The notes: generated from the sequence alone by a model not told the origin. 64,000 nt of DNA from Lysobacterales bacterium (GCA_017305135.1 JAFKNA010000004.1:310001-374000); one strand, 5' to 3'. Shown: positions 10,535 to 21,463, numbered from the stretch's first letter. A program made the numbers and translations.

Positions 10535-10550
10535 GTTGCCACATGGCAAC
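10535..10550. promoter_or_regulatory. Candidate operator of the Xre-RES module
   Basis: A perfect inverted repeat, GTTGCCA-CA-TGGCAAC, lies just upstream of the antitoxin start. Position and symmetry fit autoregulation by the Xre-type antitoxin. Confidence 0.5.
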
Positions 10551-10584
10551 CATGCAAACGCCACCGCCTTGCGGGCGATGCTGA

Positions 10585-11748
10585 CTACGCCCGCAGCGCC
10601 TGATCCAGGTCCGCCCACAGGTCTTCCACCGCCTCGATACCGACCGAGAGCCGCACCAGCCCGGGCGTGATGCCGTGGTGCTCACGCGTCCGCTCGTCGA
10701 GCACGCGGTGGGTGAGGCCGGCCGGGTGCTGGATCAGGGTGTCGACCGAACCGAGGCTGACCGCGGGCGTGGCGATGCGCACGCGCCGCATCAGCGCGGC
10801 GGCTGCGGCATGGCCGCCCTCGAGTTCGAAGCTCACCATGGTGCCGGGGCCGCTCATCTGCGTGCCGGCCAGATGGGCGTTGCGGACGGTTCCCAGCGAC
10901 GGGTAGAACACCTTGCGGACGGCGCCGTGCGCGCCCAGGCGGCGGGCGAGTTCGGTCGCATTCTCCTGTGCGCGCTCCACGCGGAGGGCGAGGGTGGGCA
11001 GGCCGCGATGGAGCAGGTAGGCGCCCAGCGGATGCAGCAGCCCGCCCGTCGCCGCGCGCACCTGGCGCAGTGCGCTGGCCCATTCGCCGTCGCAGGCGAC
11101 CACGCCGGCGATGACGTCGCCATGGCCGCCGAGGAACTTGGTCGCGCTGTGCAGGACGAGCTGCGCGCCGAGGCTGGCCGGCTGCTGCAGCACCGGTGTG
11201 GCGAAGGTCGAATCGACCATTACCGGAACCTCGCCCGCCGCCGCGACCACGGCGGCGATGTCGATCAGGTCCAGCGTCGGGTTGGACGGGGTTTCGATGA
11301 TGACGAGCGCGGTGTCGGCGCGGATCTCGTCGCCGATCGCATCGGCCTCCGTCCAGCGTACCGGAAGACCCAGCAGGCCCGACTCGAGCAGGTGGTCGTG
11401 GGTGCCGTACAGCGGACGCACGGCCAGCACATGGCTGCCACGCTGGCGCGCGGCGAGGAGGCAGGCGGTCGTCGCCGCCATCCCGGAGGCGAAGGCGACC
11501 GCATCGCTGGTGCCCTCGAGTTCCGCCAGGGCCCGTTCGAAACGCGCCACGGTCGGGTTGAACAGGCGCGCGTAGATCGGATTGGCGGCTTCCGCCGCGC
11601 CGCCGACCAGCGCATCGAAGCTCGCGGTGCCCTGGTCGAGGTCGCGCACGGGATAGGTGGTGGAAAGGTCGATCGGCGGCGCGTGCACGCCCAGCTCGGC
11701 GAAATCGTCGCGGCCGGCGTGGACGGCGCGGGTTTGCGGATAGGACAT
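10585..11748 (-). CDS. Cys/Met metabolism PLP enzyme (CGS/MGL type)
   Basis: A 387-residue fold-type I PLP enzyme of the cystathionine gamma-synthase / gamma-lyase / methionine gamma-lyase family. Seen: YARLFNPTVARFERALAELE, ASGMAATTACLLA, PLYGTHDHLL with the conserved Tyr, SNPTLDLIDI, the Asp in VMVDSTFATP, and the PLP Lys204 in HSATKFLGGHGD. Which reaction it catalyses cannot be decided from these motifs. A divergent Lrp/AsnC regulator starts 93 bases away and is the obvious candidate controller. That gap contains GCAT-AGA-ATGC, a possible half-site pair. Cytosolic tetramer expected. Confidence 0.87.
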   Translation of the reverse strand: MSYPQTRAVHAGRDDFAELGVHAPPIDLSTTYPVRDLDQGTASFDALVGGAAEAANPIYARLFNPTVARFERALAELEGTSDAVAFASGMAATTACLLAARQRGSHVLAVRPLYGTHDHLLESGLLGLPVRWTEADAIGDEIRADTALVIIETPSNPTLDLIDIAAVVAAAGEVPVMVDSTFATPVLQQPASLGAQLVLHSATKFLGGHGDVIAGVVACDGEWASALRQVRAATGGLLHPLGAYLLHRGLPTLALRVERAQENATELARRLGAHGAVRKVFYPSLGTVRNAHLAGTQMSGPGTMVSFELEGGHAAAAALMRRVRIATPAVSLGSVDTLIQHPAGLTHRVLDERTREHHGITPGLVRLSVGIEAVEDLWADLDQALRA

Positions 11749-11841
11749 GGCGCGCAGATGTTCGGGAAAGAGCCCGCAGCATAGAATGCAGCCACGGCTG
11801 GATTTCCGTGCTCCGAACAATATTTCCTGGCAGGCACCCCG

Positions 11842-12306
11842 ATGCAGCTCGACCGAACCGACTTCGAAATCCTGCGCCAGCTTCGGAAGAATGCCCGGCT
11901 GCCCAACAAGGCGCTCGCCGAGCGCCTCGGCATCGCGCCGTCCACCGCGTTGGAACGGGTGCGACGGCTGCACGAGGCGGGCGCCATCCTTGGCTACCAC
12001 GCGGAAATCCGTCCCTCGGCCATCGGCATCGGCCTGCAGGCGCTGGTCAGCGTGCGCCTGGCGCGCCACTCGCGGACGGACGTCGCCGCGTTCAACACCT
12101 ATCTCGGCGGACTGCGCGAGGTGCTCGCCTTCTACCACATCGCCGGTGCCGACGATTTCCTCATCCACGTCGCGGTGCAAGGCAGTGACCACCTGCGCGA
12201 CCTGGTGTTGGACGCCTTCACCACGCGCCCGGAGGTGGCGCGCATCGAAACCAGCCTGATCTTCAGCTTCCAGCGCAACCCGGAACTGCCGGTGTACGCG
12301 GAATGA
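11842..12306 (+). CDS. Lrp/AsnC family transcriptional regulator
   Basis: A 154-residue Lrp/AsnC protein: N-terminal winged HTH (LDRTDFEILRQLRKNARLP, ALAERLGIAPSTALERVRRL) and a C-terminal RAM ligand domain (VSVRLARHSRTDVAAFNTYL, FYHIAGADDFLIHVAV). It is divergent from the PLP enzyme gene at 10585-11748, the typical layout for amino-acid-responsive control of a degradation enzyme. The ligand is unknown; methionine, cysteine or homocysteine are guesses from the neighbour. Confidence 0.9.
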   Translation: MQLDRTDFEILRQLRKNARLPNKALAERLGIAPSTALERVRRLHEAGAILGYHAEIRPSAIGIGLQALVSVRLARHSRTDVAAFNTYLGGLREVLAFYHIAGADDFLIHVAVQGSDHLRDLVLDAFTTRPEVARIETSLIFSFQRNPELPVYAE

Positions 12307-12328
12307 GCGGGCAGGGCGTCCTGCAGGC

Positions 12329-12931
12329 TCAGCCCGCGATCCTGTGAGCGAACTTGACCAGGCGCCTGGTCTGCGCCTCAACGGCCGCCCGCACCTCGTC
12401 GCTCAGCTCGCCGTTCTTCACGGCCACGCTGCTGGTCCCGTAGGGGTTGCCGCCCGCCGCATAGCTGCTCGGATCGGTATAGCCGGGTGGCACCAGGATC
12501 GAACCCCAGTGCATGAAGGTGGCATAGAGGCCGAGCAGGGTGGTTTCCTGGCCGCCGTGCATGTTCTGCGCGCTGGTCAGGGCGGTCGCCGCCTTGTCGG
12601 CGAGCTTGCCCTCCTGCCAGATCGGGCCGAGCGTGTCGATGAAGGCGCGCATCTGGCTGGCGACGGTCCCGTAGCGCGTTGGGGCACTGAACAGGAACGC
12701 GTTGGCCCATTCCAGATCCGCCGGCTCGGCCACGGGAATGTCCGCGGTCTTTTGGGCATGGCCGAACCAGGCCTCGACGGCCTTGACGACCTCCGGCGGC
12801 GCCGTTTCGCGCACCTTGCGCAACCGCACCTCGGCCCCGGCGGACCGGCCGGCTTCCGCCGCGGCTTCGGCCATGGCGTGATTGGTGCCATAGGTGCTGT
12901 AGTAGATCACCGCGAGTCGTACGTCGCTCAT
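12329..12931 (-). CDS. wrbA: NAD(P)H:quinone oxidoreductase, WrbA type
   Basis: A 200-residue flavodoxin-like FMN enzyme that reduces quinones by two electrons. Seen: [17 protein letters not shown] phosphate loop, [20 protein letters not shown], and the WrbA-specific [20 protein letters not shown] and PYGTSSVA segments. Convergent with the Lrp gene 22 bases away. ATG 12931 gives the standard length for the family. Confidence 0.93.
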   Translation of the reverse strand: MSDVRLAVIYYSTYGTNHAMAEAAAEAGRSAGAEVRLRKVRETAPPEVVKAVEAWFGHAQKTADIPVAEPADLEWANAFLFSAPTRYGTVASQMRAFIDTLGPIWQEGKLADKAATALTSAQNMHGGQETTLLGLYATFMHWGSILVPPGYTDPSSYAAGGNPYGTSSVAVKNGELSDEVRAAVEAQTRRLVKFAHRIAG

Positions 12932-12992
12932 GTCGTGTCCCTCGTTATCCGTGCAAGGAGGACGTCGCCTGACCGAGCAGCGCGCATCCGCT

Positions 12993-13274
12993 TCAGCCAA
13001 GCCGCTCGATCGCGCCGATGTCGCTCAGCCAGATGTCCAGGCCCCAGGAGGGTTGCCGTGGGTCTTCCAGCCGCAACTCGCCATTGAAACCTTCGTCCTC
13101 GTCGGCGTCCTTGTAGAGCTGCAAGGCCGGACGGACCGTGACCACGCCGGTGACGACATGCCCGTCATGGAGCGTGATCCTCACGCGGGCGGAATCGGGC
13201 AGTTGCTCGACCAGTTCCTCCAGCCGCTCGATGTCGCCCTGGCGGGTATAGATGATGTCTGCGCTGCGGCCCAT
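12993..13274 (-). CDS. DUF3247 family protein
   Basis: A 93-residue acidic protein ([67 protein letters not shown]) matching the DUF3247 family, which I know mainly from Xanthomonadaceae. The sequence suggests a small beta-barrel. Function unknown. It lies 61 bases upstream of wrbA on the same strand. Confidence 0.8.
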   Translation of the reverse strand: MGRSADIIYTRQGDIERLEELVEQLPDSARVRITLHDGHVVTGVVTVRPALQLYKDADEDEGFNGELRLEDPRQPSWGLDIWLSDIGAIERLG

Positions 13275-13376
13275 GCCGCCCAGTGAACGCCCGCCGGCTC
13301 CAACGCGGACTGAATCGGCAACTGCGATCGCCGCGGCGAGCAGGTTGGACGCCGCCGTGGCGAGCGCGTGTTCGGT

Positions 13377-13763
13377 TCAACAAGGCCCGACCGGCGTGCC
13401 CTGGTGGTACCTGATCAACCAGCGCCCGGCGGCCCATTCCCAGATGGTGGCCCTGCGGCTCAGGCGTCCCGCCTGGTCCAGCAGATACGTGGCCAGGAAG
13501 ATCGTCGGCGCCAGCTGGGAGCACTCGAAATCCGACACCTTGAGGCTCCCGGTGGGCTCCTGGCCGGTCCGCCGTTCAAGGACATCGAGGACGAAGGCTC
13601 GTGAATACTTCCTGCCGGAAGCTCCGACTTCCATGAAATCGCCGGCGACGATCGCTTCGAGATCCTCGCGCGAGTTGCCATACGCGGCGCGATGGCAGAT
13701 CGGCTCGCGATCCCGGAGCTGGGATCTTGCAATTGCCGGATCCGGGGCATGGCGCGCAGTCAT
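13377..13763 (-). CDS. DUF4440 / NTF2-like protein
   Basis: A 128-residue protein of the NTF2-like DUF4440 fold: an N-terminal helix, LEAIVAGDFMEVGASGRKYSR, a KVSDFECSQLAPTIFLATYL strand pair and IWEWAAGRWLIRYHQGTPV at the end. Such domains often bind small ligands or serve as regulatory modules; no catalytic residues are evident. ATG 13763 is preferred over one 33 bases upstream because GGGAA sits just before it. A TTGACA motif lies about 220 bases upstream. Confidence 0.7.
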   Translation of the reverse strand: MTARHAPDPAIARSQLRDREPICHRAAYGNSREDLEAIVAGDFMEVGASGRKYSRAFVLDVLERRTGQEPTGSLKVSDFECSQLAPTIFLATYLLDQAGRLSRRATIWEWAAGRWLIRYHQGTPVGPC

Positions 13764-13962
13764 TTCCCGATGCTTCCCGATCTTCGACGGGGACACCTCG
13801 CGTCCAGACTGCAGCTTCCGCGCCAGAGAGCCCTGCGGCTGTTCGTATCATCGTCACCAAAGGAGAACCAGGCGGAGCGAGCCGCGCCTACGAAGTGTCC
13901 GCCACTCTGGGTGAACACGGGCGCTGTAGCACCTCAGCACCTCGAAAATGGCTCGGCAGATG

Positions 13963-13991
13963 AGAAAAGTGCGCAATGCATATTATGTCAA
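13963..13991 (-). promoter_or_regulatory. Weak candidate sigma-70 promoter
   Basis: The only AT-rich patch in the 262-base gap 13764-14025 reads, on the - strand, TTGACA (13991-13986), 17 bases, then TTTTCT. The -35 is perfect and the -10 poor. It would drive the DUF4440 gene. Nothing else was found in the gap. Confidence 0.3.
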
Positions 13992-14025
13992 ATTACAGAT
14001 TCGCCCCATGCAGCGTTGGACAGCG

Positions 14026-14388
14026 TCAGCAGCGTACCGGCTGACCGCGATACAGCACCTGCTCCCACCCCTTCGCGGGTGGCTTGATCCGGCGGACCAG
14101 ATAGCCGCTCACACACGACTCCCCGGCGTGAGGTCGCCTGCCATACGCACCGGTTGGCGTCGCAGTGCTGCGCGCGAACGTGGCAGCCGCCCGGCGCTGG
14201 CGATCGGCAACGGCGCCCGCACGCCGGAACTCTTCCATCTGGGCATTCAGCGCTGCGAGCGCTGCCGCAGCCGCACGCTCTGCGCGCGTGGACTGCACAT
14301 GACCCCACACGAGCGGCACCCCAACCGCGATGATCGCAGCCAGGATGATTGAGCGGGCAATCAGCCGCGCTCCGCTATCCGAATCCAT
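14026..14388 (-). CDS. Membrane-anchored hypothetical protein
   Basis: A 120-residue protein not matched to a family. It has one N-terminal membrane segment (about residues 9-29, [20 protein letters not shown]), then an Ala/Arg-rich helix (residues 35-70, possibly coiled coil) and a short C-terminal part, [20 protein letters not shown], ending in Cys. A G-rich stretch precedes ATG 14388. Likely inner-membrane with a periplasmic tail. No neighbour gives a clue. Confidence 0.55.
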   Translation of the reverse strand: MDSDSGARLIARSIILAAIIAVGVPLVWGHVQSTRAERAAAAALAALNAQMEEFRRAGAVADRQRRAAATFARSTATPTGAYGRRPHAGESCVSGYLVRRIKPPAKGWEQVLYRGQPVRC

Positions 14389-14659
14389 TGCATGTCCCCC
14401 CAAGTCCCTGAGTTGGAGGATACAACAGGAAATTTGGCCCGCCGTCAGACCGCGCCTGGATCCGGATGCCCGATTGAACGAAGCCTGCTCCGCGGGCTGC
14501 GGCACACGCCCCAGGGACATTCAGCGGAAAATTCTTCCCGCTTCCTGTCGCGCTTACACGCCACGCCGCCGCGGCCGGAGCTACTTACGTTGCATCGTGG
14601 CTGGCATGGATCCTGCGTGGAACGGATGCCTGAACCCCGGCAGCCACCAGGAGAGCCAC

Positions 14660-15841
<1,182 letters not shown>

Positions 15842-16390
15842 AGAGGTCCTCTTCGGCCGCAGCGTGGACGCGCCGCTGGACGCGCGTGGCGTGTGCCAGG
15901 CCGAGACGGTTGCCGGCCGGCTGCGCACGGAATCCGTGCTGCGCGTGGAATCCAGCCCGCGCCTGCGCGCACTGCAGACCGCCGGGCGCATCGCGGCGAC
16001 CTGCGGGCGTGGACTGCGCACCGAACCGGCGCTGGACGAGGTCGACTATGGGCGCTGGGGCGGACAGCGCTTCGAGGCGCTGGAGGCCGATCCCGCGTGG
16101 CGGTTCTGGAATGGATCCCGCGCCAGCGCGGTGACGCCGGCGGGCGTGCGCATCGCCGACGTGCAGGCCCGCGCGCTCGCGCACCTGGATGTGCTGGCCG
16201 GCGCCCATCCGGGCGGCAGCCTGGTGCTGGTCACGCATGCCGAGATCGTGCGCTGCATCGTACTCGCGGCGCTCGGGCGGCCGCTCGACGAATACTGGAG
16301 CGTCGACGTGCCGCCCGCGTCGCTGACGATCATCCACTGGAACTCCGGACGGCTGCGCCTGGATGCCGAAGAAGAACGGAAGTCCGCGGC

Positions 16391-17482
16391 ATGAAGCTGG
16401 TGGTGTTCGGCCTCGCGGTGAGTTCGTCCTGGGGCAACGGTCATGCCACGCTGTGGCGCGGCCTGATCACCGCGCTCAACCAGCTGGGCCATCGCGTGGT
16501 CTTCTTCGAGCGCGACCAGCCCTGGTACGCCGGGGCGCGCGACCTCACCGCCCTGCCCGGCGGCGAGCTGGTGATCTATCCCTCGTGGGGCGCGGTGCGT
16601 GAGCGCGCGCGGCGTGAACTCGCCGACGCCGACGCCGCCATGCTGACGTCCTATTGCCCGGATGCCGCCGAGGCGCGCCGGACGATGCTGGATTCGCGCG
16701 CCATGCCGGTGTTCTACGACCTCGATACGCCGGTCACCCTCGAGCACATCGCGGCGGGTGAACGACCGGAATGGATCGGCCCGGGGCTGGAGTCCTTCGA
16801 CCTGATCCTGAGCTACGCCGGCGGTCCCGCGCTGGAAGCCCTGCACCACCTCGGCGCGCGGCGCACCGCGCCGCTGTATGGCCACGTCGATCCGGACAGC
16901 TACCGGCCGGCCGCGGCCGAGCCACGCTTCAGTGCTGCACTGTCCTGGCTCGGCACCTTCGCGGAGGACCGCCAGGCGGCGCTCGAAGCCCTGTTCATCG
17001 AGCCCGCCCGGCGCCGGCCCGACCTCAGCTTCCTGATCGGCGGCGCGCAATACCCGGCCGATTTCCCCTGGACCACCAACATCCGCTTCGCGCGCCACGT
17101 CGCGCCGCCCGAGCACCCGGCCTTCCTGTGCTCGGCGCGGCTCAACCTCAACATCACCCGCGCGCCGATGGCGCGGATGGGCTGGTGCCCCTCCGGACGG
17201 CTGTTCGAGGCCTCGGCCTGCGCTGCGCCGCTCCTCTCCGACCATTGGCCGGGGCTGGAGGACTTCTACCAGCCGGGTGGCGAGATCCTGGTCGCGCGCA
17301 GCACCGCGGATGCGCTGGCCGCGCTGGAGCTTGCCGACGCGGAATTGCGCCGCATCGGCCGCGCCGCGCGGGAGCGCACGCTGGCCGAACACACATCGCT
17401 GCATCGCGCCCGCGAACTGGTGGCGCGGCTGGAGGAAGCGCGGCATCCCCGGGCCGAGGCCCTGATCGAGGAGGAGGTCTGA
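16391..17482 (+). CDS. CgeB-family glycosyltransferase
   Basis: A 363-residue GT-B protein of the CgeB type (N-terminal DUF3880-like half plus C-terminal Glyco_trans_1_2-like half). Seen: FGLAVSSSWGNGHATLWRGL, VVFFERDQPWY, FYDLDTPVTLEHI, LILSYAGGPALEAL, SWLGTFAEDRQAALE, LNLNITRAPM, and GRLFEASACAAPLLSDHWPG with the sugar-nucleotide Glu. It is clearly paralogous to the CgeB genes at 26556, 27665 and 28746, being closest to the first. Donor and acceptor unknown. Four-base overlap with the phosphatase gene; two-base gap to the nucleotidyltransferase. Confidence 0.85.
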   Translation: MKLVVFGLAVSSSWGNGHATLWRGLITALNQLGHRVVFFERDQPWYAGARDLTALPGGELVIYPSWGAVRERARRELADADAAMLTSYCPDAAEARRTMLDSRAMPVFYDLDTPVTLEHIAAGERPEWIGPGLESFDLILSYAGGPALEALHHLGARRTAPLYGHVDPDSYRPAAAEPRFSAALSWLGTFAEDRQAALEALFIEPARRRPDLSFLIGGAQYPADFPWTTNIRFARHVAPPEHPAFLCSARLNLNITRAPMARMGWCPSGRLFEASACAAPLLSDHWPGLEDFYQPGGEILVARSTADALAALELADAELRRIGRAARERTLAEHTSLHRARELVARLEEARHPRAEALIEEEV

Positions 17483-17484
17483 CC

Positions 17485-18285
17485 ATGTGGGGCATCATCC
17501 CCGCCGCCGGGCGCGGCACGCGCATCCAGCCGCTGGCGTTTTCCAAGGAACTGCTGCCGGTCGGCAGCCGCCTCGCTGGCGACGTGCAGCGTCCGCGCGC
17601 GGTGGCCGAATACCTGGTCGAGCGCATGCTGCGCGCCGGCGTCGACAAGATCTGCTTCGTGATCGGCGAGGGCAAGTCGGACATCCTCGAGTACTTCGGG
17701 GCCGAGTACAACGGCGTGCGCCTCGCCTACGTGGTGCAGCCGGGCGCGGCGGGCCTGTGCGACGCGCTGTTCCGCGCCCGCCCGCTGATCGGCGACGACG
17801 AGCAGGTGGTGATCGGCCTCCCCGACACGATCTGGTTCCCCGCCGACGCTCTCGCCGGGATGCCGGCCGACGAACTCTCGTTCCTGCTGTTCCCGGTCGC
17901 CGAGCCGCAGTTCTTCGACGCCGTGCTGCTCGATGATGCCGATCGCGTGCTCGAGATCCGCGTCAAGCAGCCCGATCCGGGCACGCACTGGATCTGGGGC
18001 GCATTCCGCATGCCGGCGCGCATCTTCGGCGAGCTGCACGAGCTGTGGCTGGCGCGCGATCCGCGCGACGAGTACATCGGCACGCTGGTCAACGCCTGGC
18101 TGGCGGCGGGTGGGCGCGCACGCGGCTGTCGGCTTGGCGAGTCATACCTGGACGTCGGCACCCTCGGCGGCTACCGCGCGGCGATGGCGATGCTGGCCGG
18201 GCGCGACGAGACCGCGCCCCCTGCCCCACCGGCTGGCGTGTCCGCGAGAACCGTCACCCATCAACCCGTCGAGGACCTCTCATGA
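17485..18285 (+). CDS. Sugar-phosphate nucleotidyltransferase
   Basis: A 266-residue RmlA/GalU-like nucleotidyltransferase: IIPAAGRGTRIQPLAFSKEL with the NTP-binding loop and catalytic Arg/Lys, the VVIGLPDTIW Asp motif, and SYLDVGTLGGYRAAMAML at the C-terminus. It activates a sugar 1-phosphate with NTP; base and sugar cannot be read from sequence. AGGAGGT precedes ATG 17485. In this locus it could act on the pentose 1-phosphate from the nearby phosphopentomutase or on glucose 1-phosphate. Confidence 0.85.
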   Translation: MWGIIPAAGRGTRIQPLAFSKELLPVGSRLAGDVQRPRAVAEYLVERMLRAGVDKICFVIGEGKSDILEYFGAEYNGVRLAYVVQPGAAGLCDALFRARPLIGDDEQVVIGLPDTIWFPADALAGMPADELSFLLFPVAEPQFFDAVLLDDADRVLEIRVKQPDPGTHWIWGAFRMPARIFGELHELWLARDPRDEYIGTLVNAWLAAGGRARGCRLGESYLDVGTLGGYRAAMAMLAGRDETAPPAPPAGVSARTVTHQPVEDLS

Positions 18286-19214
18286 TCGAAGCGGCGATGA
18301 TCTGGAACGAGCCCAACAACAAGTCGCACTGGGACCCGGAGATCGACCCCGACTGGTCGCGCTTCGCCGAGATGGCGAAGCTCGCCGGGCGCGCCATCCA
18401 CGCCGCCAATCCCGACCTGCCGCGGGTGCTCGGCGGCATCTCGCCAATCGATCCGACTTTCATCCGCAACATGGAATCACGCGGCGTGCTGGACGAGGTG
18501 GACGTGGTCGCGGTGCATGGCTTTCCGCTGGACTGGAACCTCTGGTCCATCCACGATTGGCCGGACAAGATCGCCGAGATCGAGGCGGTCACCGACCGTC
18601 CGGTGTGGGTCAGCGAGGTGGGCGTGTCCAGCTTCGGCGCCGAGGAGGTGCAGGACTGGGGCCTGCAGCGCACCGCCGGACTCCTCGTCGGCCGCGTGCC
18701 GCGCATCCACTGGTACAGCCTGTACGACCTGCCGCGCACCTGGGAGGCCACCACGCGCCACAAGGAGGCCGAGGGTTCCTCCTACTACCGGCACTTCCAC
18801 ATGGGCCTGCTGCGCGAGGACGGAAGTCCCAAGCTCGCCCTGCGGACCTTCGCCCGCCATGCGCGCAGCATGGGCCTGTGCCAATGGCTCCATTTCGAGG
18901 ACCACCGCCTCGACGAGGCCGTGGCCTGGCTGCGGCGCCTCGGCGTCAGGCACCTGCGCACCGGGCTGTCCTGGGCCGATAGTTTCCGCCCGAATGCGCT
19001 GCAGTGGTTCGACCGGCAGATGCGTGCGCTGGCCGATTTCGAGGTGACGGTCACGTTCTGCTTCACCCCCGAGCACATGGGCATCGCGCCCCACCACACC
19101 AGCGCGCCGCGTGACCCGGCCGCCTTCGCCGATTTCTGCGCGCAGATGATCGAGCGTTACGCGCCGCCGCTTCCGGTGCCCCGCGAAGCGGCGGCGCTGG
19201 CGAGCCAGGCGTGA
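18282..19214 (+). CDS. Glycosidase-like protein, barrel apparently permuted
   Basis: A 310-residue clan A-like (beta/alpha)8 glycosidase, of the kind often named beta-xylosidase. The acid/base motif IWNEPN comes at residues 7-12 (Glu10) instead of mid-barrel; the nucleophile motif WVSEVG follows with Glu112. The segments that normally form the first strands ([18 protein letters not shown], then [11 protein letters not shown]) come last, at residues 220-292. This suggests a circular permutation. No signal peptide, so cytosolic: it may trim or transfer sugars on an intracellular intermediate. Overlaps both neighbours by four bases. The permutation is my reading of motif order. Confidence 0.72.
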   Translation: MIEAAMIWNEPNNKSHWDPEIDPDWSRFAEMAKLAGRAIHAANPDLPRVLGGISPIDPTFIRNMESRGVLDEVDVVAVHGFPLDWNLWSIHDWPDKIAEIEAVTDRPVWVSEVGVSSFGAEEVQDWGLQRTAGLLVGRVPRIHWYSLYDLPRTWEATTRHKEAEGSSYYRHFHMGLLREDGSPKLALRTFARHARSMGLCQWLHFEDHRLDEAVAWLRRLGVRHLRTGLSWADSFRPNALQWFDRQMRALADFEVTVTFCFTPEHMGIAPHHTSAPRDPAAFADFCAQMIERYAPPLPVPREAAALASQA

Positions 19215-20425
19215 GCCGCGCCTTCGTTCTGGTGCTGGATTCGCTCGGCGTCGGCGGCGCGCCGGATGCCGCGCAGTGGGGCGACGTCGGCGCCGACACC
19301 CTGGGCCACATCGCCGCCCGCGCGGCCGCCGGCGACGCGGATCGCGCCGGCATGCGCAGCGGACCGCTGCACCTGCCCCACCTCGCCGCGCGCGGGCTTG
19401 GAGAAGCCTGCCGCGCGGCGACCGGGGCCGTGCCCGCCGGGCTCGATGGTGGACGCTGGAGCGAAGGCGCGGCGGGCTGCGCGGCGGAGGTCTCCAACGG
19501 CAAGGACTCGCAGACCGGGCACTGGGAAATCGCCGGCGTGCCGGTGCACGAGGCCTGGACCTATTTCCCGAAGCAGCGGCCGGCGTTTCCCGCGGAGCTG
19601 ATCGACGCCCTGTGCGAGCAAGGCGGCATTGACGGCATCCTCGGCAACTGCCACGCCTCCGGTACCGCGATCATCGCCGAGCTTGGCGAACAGCACCTCG
19701 CGACCGGGCGGCCGATCTGCTACACCTCGGCCGACAGCGTGTTCCAGATCGCCGCGCACGAGGAGGCCTTCGGCCTGGAGCGGCTGTATGGATTGTGCAA
19801 GCTGGCCCGGCGCCTGCTGGATCCGCTGCGGGTCGGGCGCGTCATCGCCCGTCCTTTCGTCGGCAGCGCGGGCGAGGGCTTCACGCGCACCACCAACCGC
19901 CACGACTACGGCATGCCGCCGCCGCCCGGCACGGTGCTGGAGCGTGCGCTGGCGGCCGGCCGCGAGGTGGTCTCGCTTGGCAAGATCGGCGATCTCTTCT
20001 GTCACGCGCATACCGGCACCGAGCACCAGGGCGGCCACAACGACGGCGTGTTCGAGCACCTGCTGGGCGCGACACGCCGGCTCGGCGATGGCGGCTTCCT
20101 GTTCGCCAACTTCGTCGACTTCGACACCCTCTACGGCCACCGCCGCGACACGCCGGGATACGCGGCGGCGCTGGAGGCCTTCGATGCACGCCTGCCGGAA
20201 TTCCTGGAGTGCCTGCGCGAAGACGACCTCGTCATCGTCACCGGCGACCATGGCTGCGATCCCACCTGGCCGGGCTCCGACCACACCCGCGAGTGCATCC
20301 CGGTGGTGGCCTTCGGGCCGGGCCGGCCGCGACGCCCACTCGGCCGGCGCGACAGCTTCGCCGACATAGGCGCCAGCGTGGTGCGGCATCTCGGCCTGCC
20401 GGCGGAATTCGCGACCGCCTTCTGA
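19211..20425 (+). CDS. deoB: Phosphopentomutase
   Basis: A 404-residue alkaline-phosphatase-superfamily mutase interconverting ribose (or deoxyribose) 1- and 5-phosphate. Seen: [15 protein letters not shown] with the first metal Asp, [22 protein letters not shown] with the phosphorylated Thr, [15 protein letters not shown], and [20 protein letters not shown] with metal-binding Asp/His. The start is GTG at 19211, overlapping the glycosidase stop. It normally belongs with nucleoside salvage genes; here it is embedded between glycan genes, which suggests a dedicated supply of pentose 1-phosphate. Confidence 0.92.
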   Translation: MSRAFVLVLDSLGVGGAPDAAQWGDVGADTLGHIAARAAAGDADRAGMRSGPLHLPHLAARGLGEACRAATGAVPAGLDGGRWSEGAAGCAAEVSNGKDSQTGHWEIAGVPVHEAWTYFPKQRPAFPAELIDALCEQGGIDGILGNCHASGTAIIAELGEQHLATGRPICYTSADSVFQIAAHEEAFGLERLYGLCKLARRLLDPLRVGRVIARPFVGSAGEGFTRTTNRHDYGMPPPPGTVLERALAAGREVVSLGKIGDLFCHAHTGTEHQGGHNDGVFEHLLGATRRLGDGGFLFANFVDFDTLYGHRRDTPGYAAALEAFDARLPEFLECLREDDLVIVTGDHGCDPTWPGSDHTRECIPVVAFGPGRPRRPLGRRDSFADIGASVVRHLGLPAEFATAF

Positions 20426-20427
20426 AC

Positions 20428-21378
20428 ATGGCCGGGGAAGCCGACCCCTGGATGGCCGCGATGCGCCGGGGCGATTTCACCGCGGCGTGGGCGATCAGCG
20501 ACCGCGTGCTGCGCAAGTACCCGGTCGGGCCCGGCGAAGCCGCCCTGCCCCGGCATGAGCAGCGCCTCTGGGACGGGCGCGCGCTGGACGGGAAGCGGGT
20601 GCTGGTCCACTGCTACCACGGGCTGGGCGACACGCTCCAGTTCGTGCGCCTGCTGCCCTTGCTGCGCGCGCGCTGCCGGCAGCTGGTGCTGTGGGCGCAA
20701 CCGGCGCTGCTCGGCCTGCTGGACGGGATTGCCGGCGCCGACCGCGTGCTGCCCCTCCACGACGGCGCCCCGGAGGTGGAGCGCGATGCCGACGTCGAGC
20801 TGATGGAGCTGCCGCACATCCTGCGGCTCGGCGTGAGCGAAATACCGCCTCCGGCCCGCTTTCCCGCGGTCGCTGCCTGGCGCCCACGCAGTCCCGCCCG
20901 GAATCCCCTCCGCATCGGCATCGCCTGGCGGGCCGGCGAATGGAACCCGACGCGCTCATTGCCGGAGGCGTCGCTCCGCTGGCTCGACGAGGTACCCGGC
21001 ATCGAGTGCCACTCGCTGCAGTACCCCGGACGGCCGCGGCCCTTCCGCGCCGCCGAACTCGCCTGCCGGGATCTCGTCGAACTCGCCCGGCGCATGCGCG
21101 CGCTCGATGCGGTCGTCTCGGTGGACAGCATGCCGGCCCATCTCGCCGGCACGCTGGGCGTCCCCGCGTGGATCCTCCTGCCCGAACCCTGCGACTGGCG
21201 CTGGATGACCGTGCGTCGCGATACACCGTGGTATCCGCGCATGCGGCTCCTGCGCCAGGCGCGGCCCGGGGACTGGGCCCGGCCGCTTGCAGAGCTTCGC
21301 GCCGCGTTGACGGCATGGGCGGGGATGGCCGGAACCGCGCCACGATGTCCGGCCGGGATGCCGACGGCGCAAGCCTGA
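20428..21378 (+). CDS. GT9-like glycosyltransferase
   Basis: A 316-residue protein resembling the catalytic part of TPR-linked GT9/heptosyltransferase-like enzymes. An N-terminal single-TPR-like helix pair (DPWMAAMRRGDFTAAWAISD) is followed by VLVHCYHGLGDTLQFVRLLP, RIGIAWRAGEWNPTRSLP, and ALDAVVSVDSMPAHLAGTLG with the conserved Asp-Ser near the nucleotide site. Starts two bases after deoB, so it is the last gene of the + arm. Substrate unknown. Confidence 0.78.
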   Translation: MAGEADPWMAAMRRGDFTAAWAISDRVLRKYPVGPGEAALPRHEQRLWDGRALDGKRVLVHCYHGLGDTLQFVRLLPLLRARCRQLVLWAQPALLGLLDGIAGADRVLPLHDGAPEVERDADVELMELPHILRLGVSEIPPPARFPAVAAWRPRSPARNPLRIGIAWRAGEWNPTRSLPEASLRWLDEVPGIECHSLQYPGRPRPFRAAELACRDLVELARRMRALDAVVSVDSMPAHLAGTLGVPAWILLPEPCDWRWMTVRRDTPWYPRMRLLRQARPGDWARPLAELRAALTAWAGMAGTAPRCPAGMPTAQA

Positions 21379-21463
21379 GCGCGGATCGGCAGGACCGCGG
21401 AAACTCTTACCTCCGTATGAACGGATTGCCCGCATGCACCCGTCGTTCCGCATTCCTTCAGGC

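Noticed and set aside
11749-11841. Riboswitch (SAM-type) upstream of the PLP enzyme
   Set aside because: The 93-base gap is too short and lacks the conserved stems; control by the divergent Lrp-type regulator is more likely.
14606-14659. ATG start for inositol-phosphate synthase
   Set aside because: The 18 added residues are not like the family and the ribosome site fits the TTG at 14660 better.
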